Both the position numbers and the translations under genes were made by a program. The notes below the pieces were generated by a model, which was not told the DNA's origin, did not search any database, and was given only the letters and a program-made list of their open reading frames with translations. Positions 1 through 9,981 of a stretch of 25,686 nucleotides of DNA are shown one piece after another (positions within the stretch are counted from its first letter, which is position 1; every line of letters starts with the position of its first letter). Origin of the DNA: Entamoeba invadens IP1 (taxonomy: Eukaryota; Evosea; Mastigamoebida; Endamoebidae); NCBI RefSeq assembly GCF_000330505.1, contig NW_004191594.1, positions 185,775-211,460 on the forward strand. The letters are read 5' to 3'.

Positions 1-218
1 ATTATAACAGCAAAAGCAGTTCATTCCAAACAGACATTTTTGGTCTTGCAGTGGCTTGGATTATTGCGGCTGGTGGAAGTGTTGGTGGCGCTCCTGTTAA
101 TAAGAAGAGTATCAAAGTTGAAGGCAAATTGAAGCAATGGGAACAAATAATATTGCAGATGCTCAGTGAAGAAGAGTCTCGACTCGACATTGATAGAGTT
201 CTACAACTCCTCGAATAA
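1..218 (+). CDS. C-terminal end of a protein kinase-like gene (partial)
   Basis: An open frame enters from the left edge (first full codon at 3) and ends at TAA 216-218, giving 71 residues. The stretch QTDIFGLAVAWIIAAGG resembles kinase subdomain IX (D-x-F/Y-x-L-G, then a hydrophobic helix). ILQMLSEEESRLDIDRVL resembles subdomain XI, where an invariant Arg follows a short acidic loop. That pattern, so close to a C-terminus, suggests the last third of a kinase C-lobe with almost no tail. The catalytic loop is outside the window, so activity and Ser/Thr versus tyrosine-kinase-like class cannot be judged. The gene converges on the RhoGEF gene, with 81 bp between the two stop codons. The family call is an inference from a short match. 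Confidence 0.5.
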   Translation, partial: YNSKSSSFQTDIFGLAVAWIIAAGGSVGGAPVNKKSIKVEGKLKQWEQIILQMLSEEESRLDIDRVLQLLE

Positions 219-299
219 TTCATTTAAATTGATATTTAAAAAGTTTGACGTCTGAATTGAACTAATAAATAAGTAATAAAGTGCATTATGATATTTAAA

Positions 300-3200
300 T
301 TAGTCTTCTTTAAGTTCTTCATTATCTACCTGATAACTCTGGCTTGATGGCCTTCCGACTCGTTTATTGAAAAAAACTCTTTCTTGTCCAGTTGCTTGTG
401 TTGGAAGGCGTTTCACAAATTTGGGCTTTTCCATGAGTAAATCAAATTTTTCGTGTGGGTCTTCTGATCTTGCTCGACGCGGAGATAACACTTCAGTCAC
501 TCTTCTTGGGGAAGAATCAATTCGAATCGGACTATGTGGATTTTTTTGTGAACCTTTTGCGAGACATGCAAAACACATTGCAAGTGTCTCAGGTTCTTCA
601 TTGACATCACCATTTTTGATTTTTTCAATCTGGTCAAATATTATCGAGTTCCAAACGTCAAACTCGCTTTCTGTTGAACAGGAGAGTCGGTAAGGTACTT
701 GTAGCACTTTGAGTAATATAATAAACTTACACATTTTGTCTACTGGATGAACTTCTAGAGTGACATCAGCATTAAACGTGAACTCTTTGACTATCTGGAA
801 TTTGAACATCTTCAAATCATCAACACTTTTTGCAACTCGAAGTTTGCCAAAGACGTCAACCAAATCAATAATTGGTAAGTTGTTATACGAAACAACTTCA
901 CTCATCACAAGTCGGTCGTTAAACAAGAAGAAATATTTCCAGTTCTTTGGAGTCTCATTCAAATTTTCAACAATAAAGAGTGGGCCAGAACACTTGAATC
1001 TAATCTCATGTTCTTCGCTGTCGTTCTGTTCGTTGTCTAAATTGAGTGGCGTCTCAAAAAGATCCAAAATTGTTTGTGTCTTTTCTTTTTCTTCAAGTTG
1101 AGTTTTTGTTTTTAAAGCATCTTTGTGGCATTGTCTCGCATCCAAATACACTCTTTTTAATTCATTGAGTTCTTCATAATTATTCCACGAGTGTTTTAAG
1201 AGTGCTTTCATGAACAATTCATAACTCATTAACTGGTGCACAGGTTTCATTAGACATTCATTCATCGACTCTATTGGCGTCTTATACTTGATGTTGTCCA
1301 AAAATGTCTCCTTTGCTTTTTGGATGGCTTTTTCTACTATAGGATTCTTTGATACCTCTTCAAAAAGTTTTGTGTATATATGGCAATTACCAATATATGT
1401 AAGTTCGGTCTTCATAAATTGAATCTATTTTTAAGTATTGTTATATAGTAATTTTATTATCATTTTAATAATGAGAATAGAACACACCTTTTTCAAAATA
1501 TCTTCCATTACAAGGGGAATCTTTTTGTCTTCGGTTTTTCGCTTTGCCTTGGTAAAAAGCACTAAGAGATCCTTGTGAATGTCGGTCATAACATTTATTT
1601 GTGTTAGTGCATCCGTTACATACACATTTTGCTCTTTATTTACACTTTTACTCAAAGCTGGTAAATATACTTCTTTCAACGTCTTTAATACCCAAAGGTG
1701 GCTTGTTTCGTTGTTACACAAATCGACAAATATCGCTCTGAATCTTTTAACTTCATCTTTATCCATCTCCTTTTTATCTACAATTTCGAATAAGTCTAAC
1801 ACCTCTTTTTGAAGGCTTTGTGAATTGTTAAAAGTGTCGTGAAGTAATTTCAATACAGAGTTAATTGTACCCGAACTTGTTACCAACTTGCCAACACTTT
1901 GTGGAAGATATTTTGAGCAACTTCTATCAAACAATTTGGAAGGGATTTTATCCACTTTAATTACTTCTGTCGTGTTTTGGATCTTCTCTTGCGCCTTTTT
2001 CAATTTCTCTTCTCTCTCTTTAATACAAGAAATTTGGTCATTTATGACAGATTTCCACGATTCCTTTTGCTCAGGCGTAATTGCAGAAAATTTAAGTAAA
2101 ACATACATACCTTTCTTTTCAGATGAATTTTTCATTTCTTCATAAGCCATGAACATGAAGACATTTTTGACTATTGAATTGTCGCTTAGTGGCATCATTT
2201 TTGATCCTTTTTGGAAAAACACTATCCTTGAAAACTCAAAATGTGCTTTGGAAATGTCTTCAATGGTTTTAATTTCTGAAATTTCTTTAAATAAATTGGC
2301 ATCATATGCATCTGTTTCATTAATATCATTATCATTGAATTTCTTCACTTTAGTTACAATAAGAAGATCATTGAACAGAAAGACAAATACGGTTTTAACT
2401 GGTGGGTCATTCATGTTATCAAGTGCTATAAGTGGACCACAACAAATGAATTTTCTAGAAGAGACATTCTCAAGTTGTGGGAAGTTGTCAATCGCATTTT
2501 TCACCAATGTCATCTTTTCGCCTTCTTCAATTTGCATACGAGTCTGATTAACACCTCTCCCACACTCTTTTGCTTGTAAATACGCTTTCTTTAACTGTTC
2601 GACATCGGGAAAATCTTTACCAACATCCTTTAACATATCTCTGATCAGTAATTCGTAACGTGGAATTCGTTGAATTGGTGTGATTAAATAGAACGAGATC
2701 ATTTCAACTTTAGATCCTTCGTGTACTCTTAAATATTCAGCTTTTGCTTTGTTCTGATTTCTCACGACATCTTTTTCTTTATTAAGAATATCAGTGATAC
2801 CCATTAAATACGTTGAGTACTTTGAAATATAAGTAGCAGCCATTTTGAGGAATTGAATCTATTGTATAAATATATATTCATTTATTTACAAATAATAGTA
2901 TTGTAAAACTATTAATAAACAAACATTCTTTACAAAGTCCGCTCCAATAATAGGAAGTTCTCCTTCGGGGACATTCTCACCTTTCTCCATCATAGACAAA
3001 AACTTTTGGTGAGCTCCAAGAAGCAAATTTATTTGAGAAACAATTGGTTTTACAAAATTGACAGTTTCTGGAACAGTTGATTTGGTTAAAGGTGTCAAAT
3101 AGACTTCTTCCAATATTTCAAGACCCTTCAGATGTATTCTCTCTGTCTCAGTCATCTCATGCAAGACTCTTTTATAATGTGCTCTTTCTTTATCAGTCAT

Positions 3201-3578
3201 TGTTCTCTGTTCAATTTCTTTAAATAGTTCTGTATCTGTTGATATTTTATCAGTCTTATTTGACCATTCTGATAAATACTTGGTGATTGCACTGATTACA
3301 TTACCACTTGTAATTAAATTACCAGGAATTTGAGAAATGTGTTCAATTGGCACAGTTGGTACTTTAGGACTATTTGGTTGAATAACATTTCCTCGAGAAG
3401 CCAGACGTGGAGATGTAGGGAGGTTGTCAGATTGGAGACCGGGAAAAAGGTTCTCAGGAACAATAGAACCATTCTCAGACATTTCTAAGTCTTCGGGTCC
3501 ATTTGAAATGAGACTGACTTGAAGAGATGGTAATGTCTGAAGAGGAGAAAGAAAAGGGACGATTGGTTTTTGAATCAT
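300..3578 (-). CDS. Tandem RhoGEF, DH-PH-DH-PH architecture (three exons)
   Basis: Exons 3578-2925, 2858-1488 and 1424-300 join in frame to a 1049-residue protein. Both splice junctions restore a DH domain cut in two. Residues 1-125 are Pro/Ser-rich followed by a helical lead-in. DH1 is about 130-330 and carries the canonical CR3 helix (LITPIQRIPRYELLIRDML, about 276-294). PH1 is about 345-500 (FLFNDLLIVTK strands, C-terminal ESW helix). DH2 is about 585-790, and PH2 about 810-935 (FLFNDRLVMSE). A basic Ser/Arg-rich tail follows, with two SPRR motifs. DH-PH proteins catalyse GDP/GTP exchange on Rho/Rac GTPases at membranes, driving actin remodelling. DH2 lacks several conserved CR3 residues and may not be catalytic. 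The start ATG has a GAAC element 18 nt upstream. Domain identity is firm; the exact PH limits are approximate. Confidence 0.88.
1425..1487 (-). other. Intron 2 of the tandem RhoGEF gene (63 nt)
   Basis: The donor is GTGTGT (1487-1482), a variant of the usual GTTTGT, and the acceptor is TAG (1427-1425), phase 0. Splicing joins DILKK to IQFMKTELTY. This is the same place in DH2 as intron 1 occupies in DH1, and both downstream exons begin ATTCAATT. Confidence 0.87.
2859..2924 (-). other. Intron 1 of the tandem RhoGEF gene (66 nt)
   Basis: The donor is GTTTGT (2924-2919) and the acceptor TAG (2861-2859), phase 0. Removing it joins FVKN to IQFLKMAATYISKY, restoring the helix between the two halves of DH1. 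The interior is almost pure A/T. Confidence 0.9.
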
Positions 3579-4357
3579 TAAATGAAAAAGTTTTAGTTCA
3601 GCTTTATGTATAATCAGAAGAAATGTACCCCATGTTAAGAAGTAAAAGGCTAACTCATTGAATAATCAAACAATATCAAAAATGTATGAGTTGTTATATT
3701 TTATGTGTATTGCAAACTTATTTCAACTGACATTATGTGTTATTTCTTTGTTACTATGAATGTATTTCTAATGAATCTAAGTAATGGAAATATAATTATC
3801 AAGTGTCTATTTTTAACTATCTGATTTAGTATAGTATAATAAATTATTTATTTAAAATACCATAATATATAGTTTGTATAAATAGAGTAGATGCTACAGG
3901 TCGAAAACTAACATAACGTATAGATTGACAGTAAAAAGTTTTAAATCACCAAACCAAACAATATTTAAAAACAAATTTATAAATGGTGGCAAATGAATTT
4001 GCTTATTATTAATGTATTATTTAGTATTATTTATTTTACTATTTTTAAAATTGTGTAATAATATATAATAATAATTTATATTGTACTATTTGTTACCAGA
4101 TATTTAATATATTTTTTAAAAAATATTTATTAAAAAAAATACTAAAAACAAAACAAATTTTATAATTGATACTTAAATGGTTAATGTTTATAATACATTG
4201 AATTTATTTTTATAAATTAATTAGTTAATATTATATATATATTATTGTGATAATACAGTTAGTTATCTGAGAGAATAAAAGAAAAAGATTGAAAGGTAGG
4301 AAAGAAACCAAATTTGAGCAACGAAAATGGTGTGGAGTCAAATCGTAAATAGAATCA
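3579..4357. other. Divergent intergenic region, RhoGEF / dynamin
   Basis: This is 779 bp of very AT-rich DNA between two divergent genes. No coding frame is credible. A good TATA-like site (TATAAATAG, 3877-3885, plus strand) lies about 470 bp before the dynamin ATG, followed by a locally less AT-rich stretch with only a six-codon ORF (from 3890). The last 100 bp before the dynamin start are purine-rich and may include its short leader. No tRNA or repeat family was recognised. Confidence 0.5.
3596..3599 (-). promoter_or_regulatory. GAAC element upstream of the RhoGEF gene
   Basis: The minus strand reads GAACTAAAAC, 18 nt before the ATG. GAAC is a known Entamoeba core-promoter element, usually paired with a short 5' UTR. 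Confidence 0.45.
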
Positions 4358-7300
4358 ATGTCTATCTTGAATGAACCAGAAAGGATAATCACCAAAGAGC
4401 AGCTCGATGCCATCTCGGCAAACGTCCAAAACTCTTTGCAACAACAAGCCGCAGAAAAAGCGAGAATGATTCAAAATGACAGCCAAACAGAGGAAGATAG
4501 AGATACTATACAGCAAGTCGAAACAAACCAAAGAGAGTCAGAGGCGCAATATGCACAACAAATGGAAATCGAACGTCCCCAACAAGAAGAAAACCAACAA
4601 ATATTCCCAAATCCTCCATCCCAACAATACGAATTTTCGAGTCAAAACGTCATTCCAATGGAAGAATTAACAACACAACAAAGTGAACACATATTTACGC
4701 AAAATACCTTAGAGCCCGAAAGGAATTTCGCATCACAAGCCACATTGCCAGAAATAACGGCATCACAAAAAGAAGCTCCACAACAAAAGTTCATGCCGCC
4801 TGTTGGCAGCAGCCAGATCGAAACATTTGTAGTTGCCCCTCCTGAAAACATGCCAAGCTCACAACAACCACCTAAAGTTCCTGAAACAATTAAAGCTGCA
4901 CCAAGGATCGAAGTTGCTCAACCCACGTATTTGGAACCAGTGAATAACACCCCGATGCAAGTTGAACCACCTCAAATTCGGGAAACGACGACCCCAATCA
5001 ATACGATTCCAAAGCAACCCGTTCAACCAGTTGTACACCACGAGAATAATACAACACGAGAAACAACTTCTAAAATATATCCACCAAAGGTTGTCCAAAA
5101 ACAAGCTGTAATTCAACACCCCAAACCAATTCAGGTTGGTCCTCAACAACAAAAAATGCGACCAGCACAGCCTCTCCCATCGTCTCGCCAAAGCGTCCAA
5201 CAAAACCAGCCTCCAAAATCATTGCCAACAAAAGCCCAGGTTGTGGCAACACCAACTCAACCCCAACAACAAAGCGCTGAACAGTTTTCTGGATTTCAGA
5301 TTCCACCAAACTTTGCCCAGTTGTCGCCAGAGATGCAACAACAGTTCATGGCCATGCTGATGCCACAAATTGCAGCGTCAAAACAAACTGCAGAAACGTC
5401 AACTGCAAAGAAGGGAGTAAAGAGAAGAAGACAAATCGACGACGAGTTGTACAGAGAAATTAGACAGAAGACTGACGCTGAGAGGACCCGTGTCGAGAAA
5501 CAAGGAGGAACAAACAGGTCGACCCAGAAACTGCACAAACTATTTAATGACTTGCAGAGCCTTTCGACCAGTCTTGGAATACCAATCGAAACACCAGAAA
5601 TTGTGGTTGTTGGCATGCAGAGCGACGGCAAAAGTTCGTTCATTGAGGCGCTTGTCGGCTTCCAGTTCAACGTTGTTGAGTCGACAATAGGGACACGTCG
5701 TCCGTTGATTCTGCAGATGTTCAACAACCCAGACAAAAGAACACCACGGTGCTGTTTTGCAGACGAAAACGGCGTCTTTGAGGAACGAGAAATACCAGTT
5801 GAGTACCTGAGCCGCGAAATAGCAAACAGAACATGTGACGTCGCTGGAAGAAACAACGTCAGCAACAAACCGCTTATCCTCAGAGTCGAGTTTGCTGGGT
5901 GCAGCAACTTGAACATTATCGATACACCAGGGTTCAGAATCGGCGGCGAGGAAGGTCTGAGAGACGACATTTCGAAAATGGTGAAGGAACTGATCACACC
6001 ACCAAACAGAATCATTGTCTGTCTAGAACAGTCAACAACTGAGTGGGCAAACTCCGTCTCGCGCCCAATTGTCAGAGAGGTCGACCCAGAGTTCAAAAGA
6101 ACTGTTTTGATTAACACCAAGTTCGACAACCGCGTAAAAGAGCTCACCGACAAAAACTCTGTCGATGTCTATTTGAGCGGAGACAAATTGATCATCGGTG
6201 ATAAAAAGCCGTTTTTCATTTCTCTGCCATGCAAAAGAAACATCTCCATGGAACAGTATCCCGACTACATCACAGACAGTTACATCAGCGACTACAGACA
6301 ACTTCTGGAAATTGGATTTGAAGAGCAAAAGTTTGTCGAACAGATTGGCTTTCCACGCGCAAAGATGTTTCTGGAGAACCTCCTACAGAACAAATACAAG
6401 GAGTCTCTTGCGCCAACAGCAGTCAAACTGGCGAGTCTTGTCGAGAAGTCAAAACGCGAGATTATGTTGATGGAAAAAGAGATGACGCATATTGAACCAG
6501 CCCTGCTCAGACAGAGGTCTGTGCGGTTCATACAACTTTTTTCTAAAAATGTGACCGAGTTGCTCGAAGGTCGTGCTGGTGTTGACCCCAACATTTATGG
6601 ACAGACTGTTTCAGATGAAGGTCTTGACAACCCAAATAACGACGTCACAAAACTCTTTGGAGGTGCACAGATTCAGAGAACACTCCAACTGTATGAAAAC
6701 AAATTAAAATCGCTCGACTTTATCTCTCCAACAAAGGATGAAGTGATGGGAGCATTTGGAATGGGAAGAAATGATGAAAAGGCAGCAAGAATCGTTGTTG
6801 CCAACGTTGCCGTGATGGGGATAAAACCACTGATGGAACAAGCAATTGAAAAAGTCTGCTGTAACTTGGTGAGGCTCTTCGACATCACGACTGCAATTGT
6901 CAAAGACACACCAAACGGAAGAGCGATTCCAGAACAAAAACAAGAGGACGTGTTCAAATTTGAAGTCCCAGAAAACAAAGTCGAAGTTGGTGTTACTGGT
7001 CTTGTCAGGTTCGAGGGGTTTGTGACTGTTTTGAAACAAGGTTTCATGACGTTCATCGACAAACTGAAAATAGAGTGCACAAACAAATTGGTCGACGACT
7101 TTTGGGCAACCGTGAGATCCGCCGAAAGTGCAACAGGAAACGTTGGTGAACGCGGAGACAAAGTTGCTGCAATGGCAGAACAACTGTTCCAAGTTATCAA
7201 AGAAAGAATGACATCGCTGGTGATTGGGAAGATAAAGACGTTCGTCGTTTTCCCAGTCAGAGACAACCTTCTCTCCTGGCTACTCGATGGATTTCTTGGC

Positions 7301-7480
7301 CTGGCTCCAGACAAGTACGAGCAGCTATTTAACTTCAGTGAAGAGGCGCTCAGAAAGCAGGTTGCTGAATTGCATCAACAACACACTGTCTGCGAGCAGA
7401 ACTACATGAAGTTTACTGGCATGATAAAGGAACTTGACAACTCTCAACCCGAAACACAAACCAAAGAGCGAGAAATGTAG
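4358..7480 (+). CDS. Class-B (ARC5/DRP5-like) dynamin-related GTPase with Gln/Pro-rich N-terminal extension
   Basis: This single exon encodes 1040 residues. Residues 1-345 are low-complexity Gln/Pro/Thr-rich sequence, ending in a basic cluster (KKGVKRRR, 351-358) and a charged helix. The GTPase domain begins near 410. It has the P-loop GMQSDGKSS (419-427), switch-I TRRP, DTPG (522-525) and TKFD (587-590). The SDGKS loop, the NIIDTPG strand and the ICLEQSTTEWAN block match plant ARC5/DRP5 and the related Dictyostelium Dlp proteins better than classical dynamins, which have DLPG and TKLD. The rest is a helical stalk with a GED-like end. No PH domain or C-terminal Pro-rich domain is seen. Class-B dynamins act in cytokinesis and organelle division, so a membrane-constriction role is likely but inferred. 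The start is the first in-frame ATG; an ATG at 4327 is out of frame. Confidence 0.85.
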   Translation: MSILNEPERIITKEQLDAISANVQNSLQQQAAEKARMIQNDSQTEEDRDTIQQVETNQRESEAQYAQQMEIERPQQEENQQIFPNPPSQQYEFSSQNVIPMEELTTQQSEHIFTQNTLEPERNFASQATLPEITASQKEAPQQKFMPPVGSSQIETFVVAPPENMPSSQQPPKVPETIKAAPRIEVAQPTYLEPVNNTPMQVEPPQIRETTTPINTIPKQPVQPVVHHENNTTRETTSKIYPPKVVQKQAVIQHPKPIQVGPQQQKMRPAQPLPSSRQSVQQNQPPKSLPTKAQVVATPTQPQQQSAEQFSGFQIPPNFAQLSPEMQQQFMAMLMPQIAASKQTAETSTAKKGVKRRRQIDDELYREIRQKTDAERTRVEKQGGTNRSTQKLHKLFNDLQSLSTSLGIPIETPEIVVVGMQSDGKSSFIEALVGFQFNVVESTIGTRRPLILQMFNNPDKRTPRCCFADENGVFEEREIPVEYLSREIANRTCDVAGRNNVSNKPLILRVEFAGCSNLNIIDTPGFRIGGEEGLRDDISKMVKELITPPNRIIVCLEQSTTEWANSVSRPIVREVDPEFKRTVLINTKFDNRVKELTDKNSVDVYLSGDKLIIGDKKPFFISLPCKRNISMEQYPDYITDSYISDYRQLLEIGFEEQKFVEQIGFPRAKMFLENLLQNKYKESLAPTAVKLASLVEKSKREIMLMEKEMTHIEPALLRQRSVRFIQLFSKNVTELLEGRAGVDPNIYGQTVSDEGLDNPNNDVTKLFGGAQIQRTLQLYENKLKSLDFISPTKDEVMGAFGMGRNDEKAARIVVANVAVMGIKPLMEQAIEKVCCNLVRLFDITTAIVKDTPNGRAIPEQKQEDVFKFEVPENKVEVGVTGLVRFEGFVTVLKQGFMTFIDKLKIECTNKLVDDFWATVRSAESATGNVGERGDKVAAMAEQLFQVIKERMTSLVIGKIKTFVVFPVRDNLLSWLLDGFLGLAPDKYEQLFNFSEEALRKQVAELHQQHTVCEQNYMKFTGMIKELDNSQPETQTKEREM

Positions 7481-7609
7481 ATTGTTTTCACTATATTTGT
7501 AAGACAACATTTAACAAAATTATCTTTTTTTTAATAAAAAATCAACAAATTAAAAGTTTACATACAATAAATTTGTATAAAACACAAAATAAAAAAGAAC
7601 AATTTATAA

Positions 7610-9320
7610 TCAAAAGAACACGAAAACAATAAAAGTTCCCAGTACCCAAAGGCACATACTACCAGAAGTAAGATCAATTGGTAAACATATTCCATCCGTT
7701 GGGAGGTAGTCATAAAACACTATCGAGTCATCTGAGGGTGTGTACTGAGTACATTTGAGGCACAGCCCATCAATTCCTTTGGAACAAATAATATCTGAAC
7801 ACTTTCCGTAACTGTCTGCTATCTCACCATTGAAACATTCCACACACGTTTTATTGTCACTCAAACACGATTTACAGAGTTTGTCTTCACAAGTTGGAAA
7901 AACGGTTTTTTGGTAGAACGACGTCTCTCTATCACATGTTTTTGCTGAGTTGATACAATGCACACAATAATTCGAATCGCATTTTTCGCACTCGAAACTT
8001 GAATTCAAATAATAGCCTGTGGTGCATAACACACACTTCTCATTTGACGTTTTTACACAATTATTATTAGATTTTACACAGTTCCCGCTTTGACTGGTTG
8101 TATCTGTGACATACCCAGACTCGCATGTCACGCAAACTCCATTGACTATGTTTTGATCTACACAATGGGTTTCAACGCATTCATACAACGCGGTTTGTAT
8201 TGTACTTTTACATTGTGTACACCTGTATCTTTCAAACAAATCTTGTTCTGTACATTTCACGCAAACACCAAGATCTACATAATACCCTTCAGAGCACTTT
8301 GAGCAGTGACCCGAAGTAAAATATGAAACACAATTTGCCGTTGATCCTTTCACACATTTAACGTTTCCTTCATTTAAGTAGTATCCTTTTTCACACTCTA
8401 AACACACTTTCAATTCATTAAATGAATATTGGAGACAATGTCCGATACCACGAATTGGTGTACACCTCGTTTCGACAATATTAGTCGAGTACAAAAAGGT
8501 GTTATCTTTGTCAATGTTGATTTTCACTTTATTATCTGGGGTTGTTTCCAATACAAATCCATCGAAGCACTTGACACAAATAGAAGAATTGTAATACTCT
8601 CTACAATGTTTTAAAGATCCAACTATTCATTATTTAACGTTTTTAAAAGAAATCGATCGCAAACATCAACAAAAAACAAACGAATACATCTCCCTGAGAG
8701 AAGGTAATACCCATCTTCACAGGTCTTACACTTCGTCACACTATCCGTTGTACTATAAGCAACGTAGGTATTACAAAAGGGTATTGTCATATGGCACTTT
8801 CCATTGATTAGAACACTCCCGGCTTTACAAACAGTACATGTGGTGCATTGTTTATTACTAAATTTTCGACAAAACGGATCATATGTGCCGCAGTCAACAC
8901 ACACCTTTTCGGCACTCATATAACTTCCAACTTGACACGAAAAACATTTTCCATCAGCTGAAAATGTGTCACAGACACCAACACTCTGTACACACGTGTT
9001 GGATTCGAGTTGATACCCGTCTTCACATTTAGTGCAATTTGTGGTGTATATGGAATTGACATTTCGAGTCTCTGTACGTTCTAAGCAATGCGCAGTTGTC
9101 ATGTCTGAGTGTCACCAATATTAATAACATGAATTAAATAATCAAAAAACAAACACTCACACGTTCCTAATACGTTGATATAATTTTCAATACACTTCAT
9201 ACAATTTGAAGCATTCATTTCTGAGCAACTTGCACAATAAGCTGATGAGCAATGAGGGTCTGGCTCTTTTCCGGTCGACGCTATTGAAATAACAACAAAG
9301 AATAACACACAATAGAACAT
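7610..9320 (-). CDS. Secreted Cys-rich (CXXC, furin-like repeat) surface protein, probably GPI-anchored (three exons)
   Basis: Exons 9320-9155, 9104-8682 and 8622-7610 join in frame to 533 residues. The introns are 9154-9105 (GTTTGT/CAG, 50 nt) and 8681-8623 (GTTTGT/TAG, 59 nt). Splicing completes Cys repeats on both sides (GTCEYMTTAHC; GRCILGSLKHCREYY). A signal peptide spans about 1-16. The body is a run of CXXC modules of the type CxxCxxGYYL...C. The C-terminus is a small-residue site (TSGS) followed by a hydrophobic end with no cytoplasmic residues, the pattern of a GPI-attachment signal. Entamoeba Igl lectin subunits are much larger GPI-anchored CXXC proteins; this could be a small relative or a furin-repeat protein. 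An adhesion or surface role is inferred. A GAAC element lies 19 nt upstream of the ATG. Confidence 0.82.
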
Positions 9321-9981
9321 ACTAAAAAAATTTTTTGAGTTCCTCTGCTTATTGCTTTGTTATTTTTACGAATTCGTTTATTGAAAACTTTTCATATTTA
9401 TTCATATTTATCAAAATATTTAGCACAAAATGATTCAAATTTTTAATTCAAAATCTTCAACTCTATGCTATTATTTATAATATATTAATAATAATTTATC
9501 TATAATAATATGGTATTTTTATAAAATGTCTAACAATAAAAACATCAACTATAATCAGAGGTTTCCAAAATCACAATCCTAATTACCCACGTCACCATTT
9601 CATAACCAAAATGTTCATTTTCTCTATAAATTCGTACGTTATAATACCACATTTTCGGCAATAATTATTTTGGAAACGCTTGACTATAATTGAACATTTT
9701 ACTTTCATTAACTATAATTATGGTTATTTTATCAAACCAATATTAAATCCAAATAATAAACTATTATTTTAATTATATTATTAAAGTCATTGTACAATGC
9801 CAAATTAATTGGATCTTTTCAACTTTTGTGTATCTTAATAAAAATACAATAAGAAAACAATTATTAATTTAACTAAGAAACACACCAAATTTTGTGTTTC
9901 AACAAAATTTTCAACAAAACAAATGAAGAGTCATTAACAAAAACAACTGAAACTCGAATTCTGAAACTCGAAAAATATCGA
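9321..9981. other. Divergent intergenic region, Cys-rich gene / Ca2+-ATPase
   Basis: This 661-bp AT-rich region serves two divergent genes. On the plus side the open frame extends upstream to 9892 but has no ATG before 9982. A four-codon upstream ORF (ATG 9923, MKSH then TAA) lies in another frame and would fall in the leader if transcription starts upstream of it. I see no repeat or RNA gene. Confidence 0.5.
9339..9342 (-). promoter_or_regulatory. GAAC element upstream of the Cys-rich gene
   Basis: The minus strand reads GAACTCAAAA, 19 nt before the ATG at 9320, followed by a T-rich tract. Confidence 0.45.

Noticed and set aside
700..745. A possible tiny intron (GTAAGT...AAAG) in exon 3 of the RhoGEF gene
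   Set aside because: It would be only about 24 nt, shorter than any intron here, and the frame is open through it; the retained residues fit a PH-domain strand.
5296..6153. Long antisense open frame (285 codons) within the dynamin gene
   Set aside because: It mirrors the codon pattern of the GTPase domain on the other strand, has a Ser/Leu/Arg shadow composition and no promoter; the plus frame carries all motifs.
6673..7314. Second long antisense open frame in the dynamin gene
   Set aside because: Shadow of the stalk-region coding frame; Ser/Thr-rich composition with no domain.
9892..9981. A 30-codon upstream extension of the Ca2+-ATPase frame
   Set aside because: It begins with TTG, not ATG, and the extra residues are low-complexity; ATG 9982 gives a normal PMCA N-terminus.
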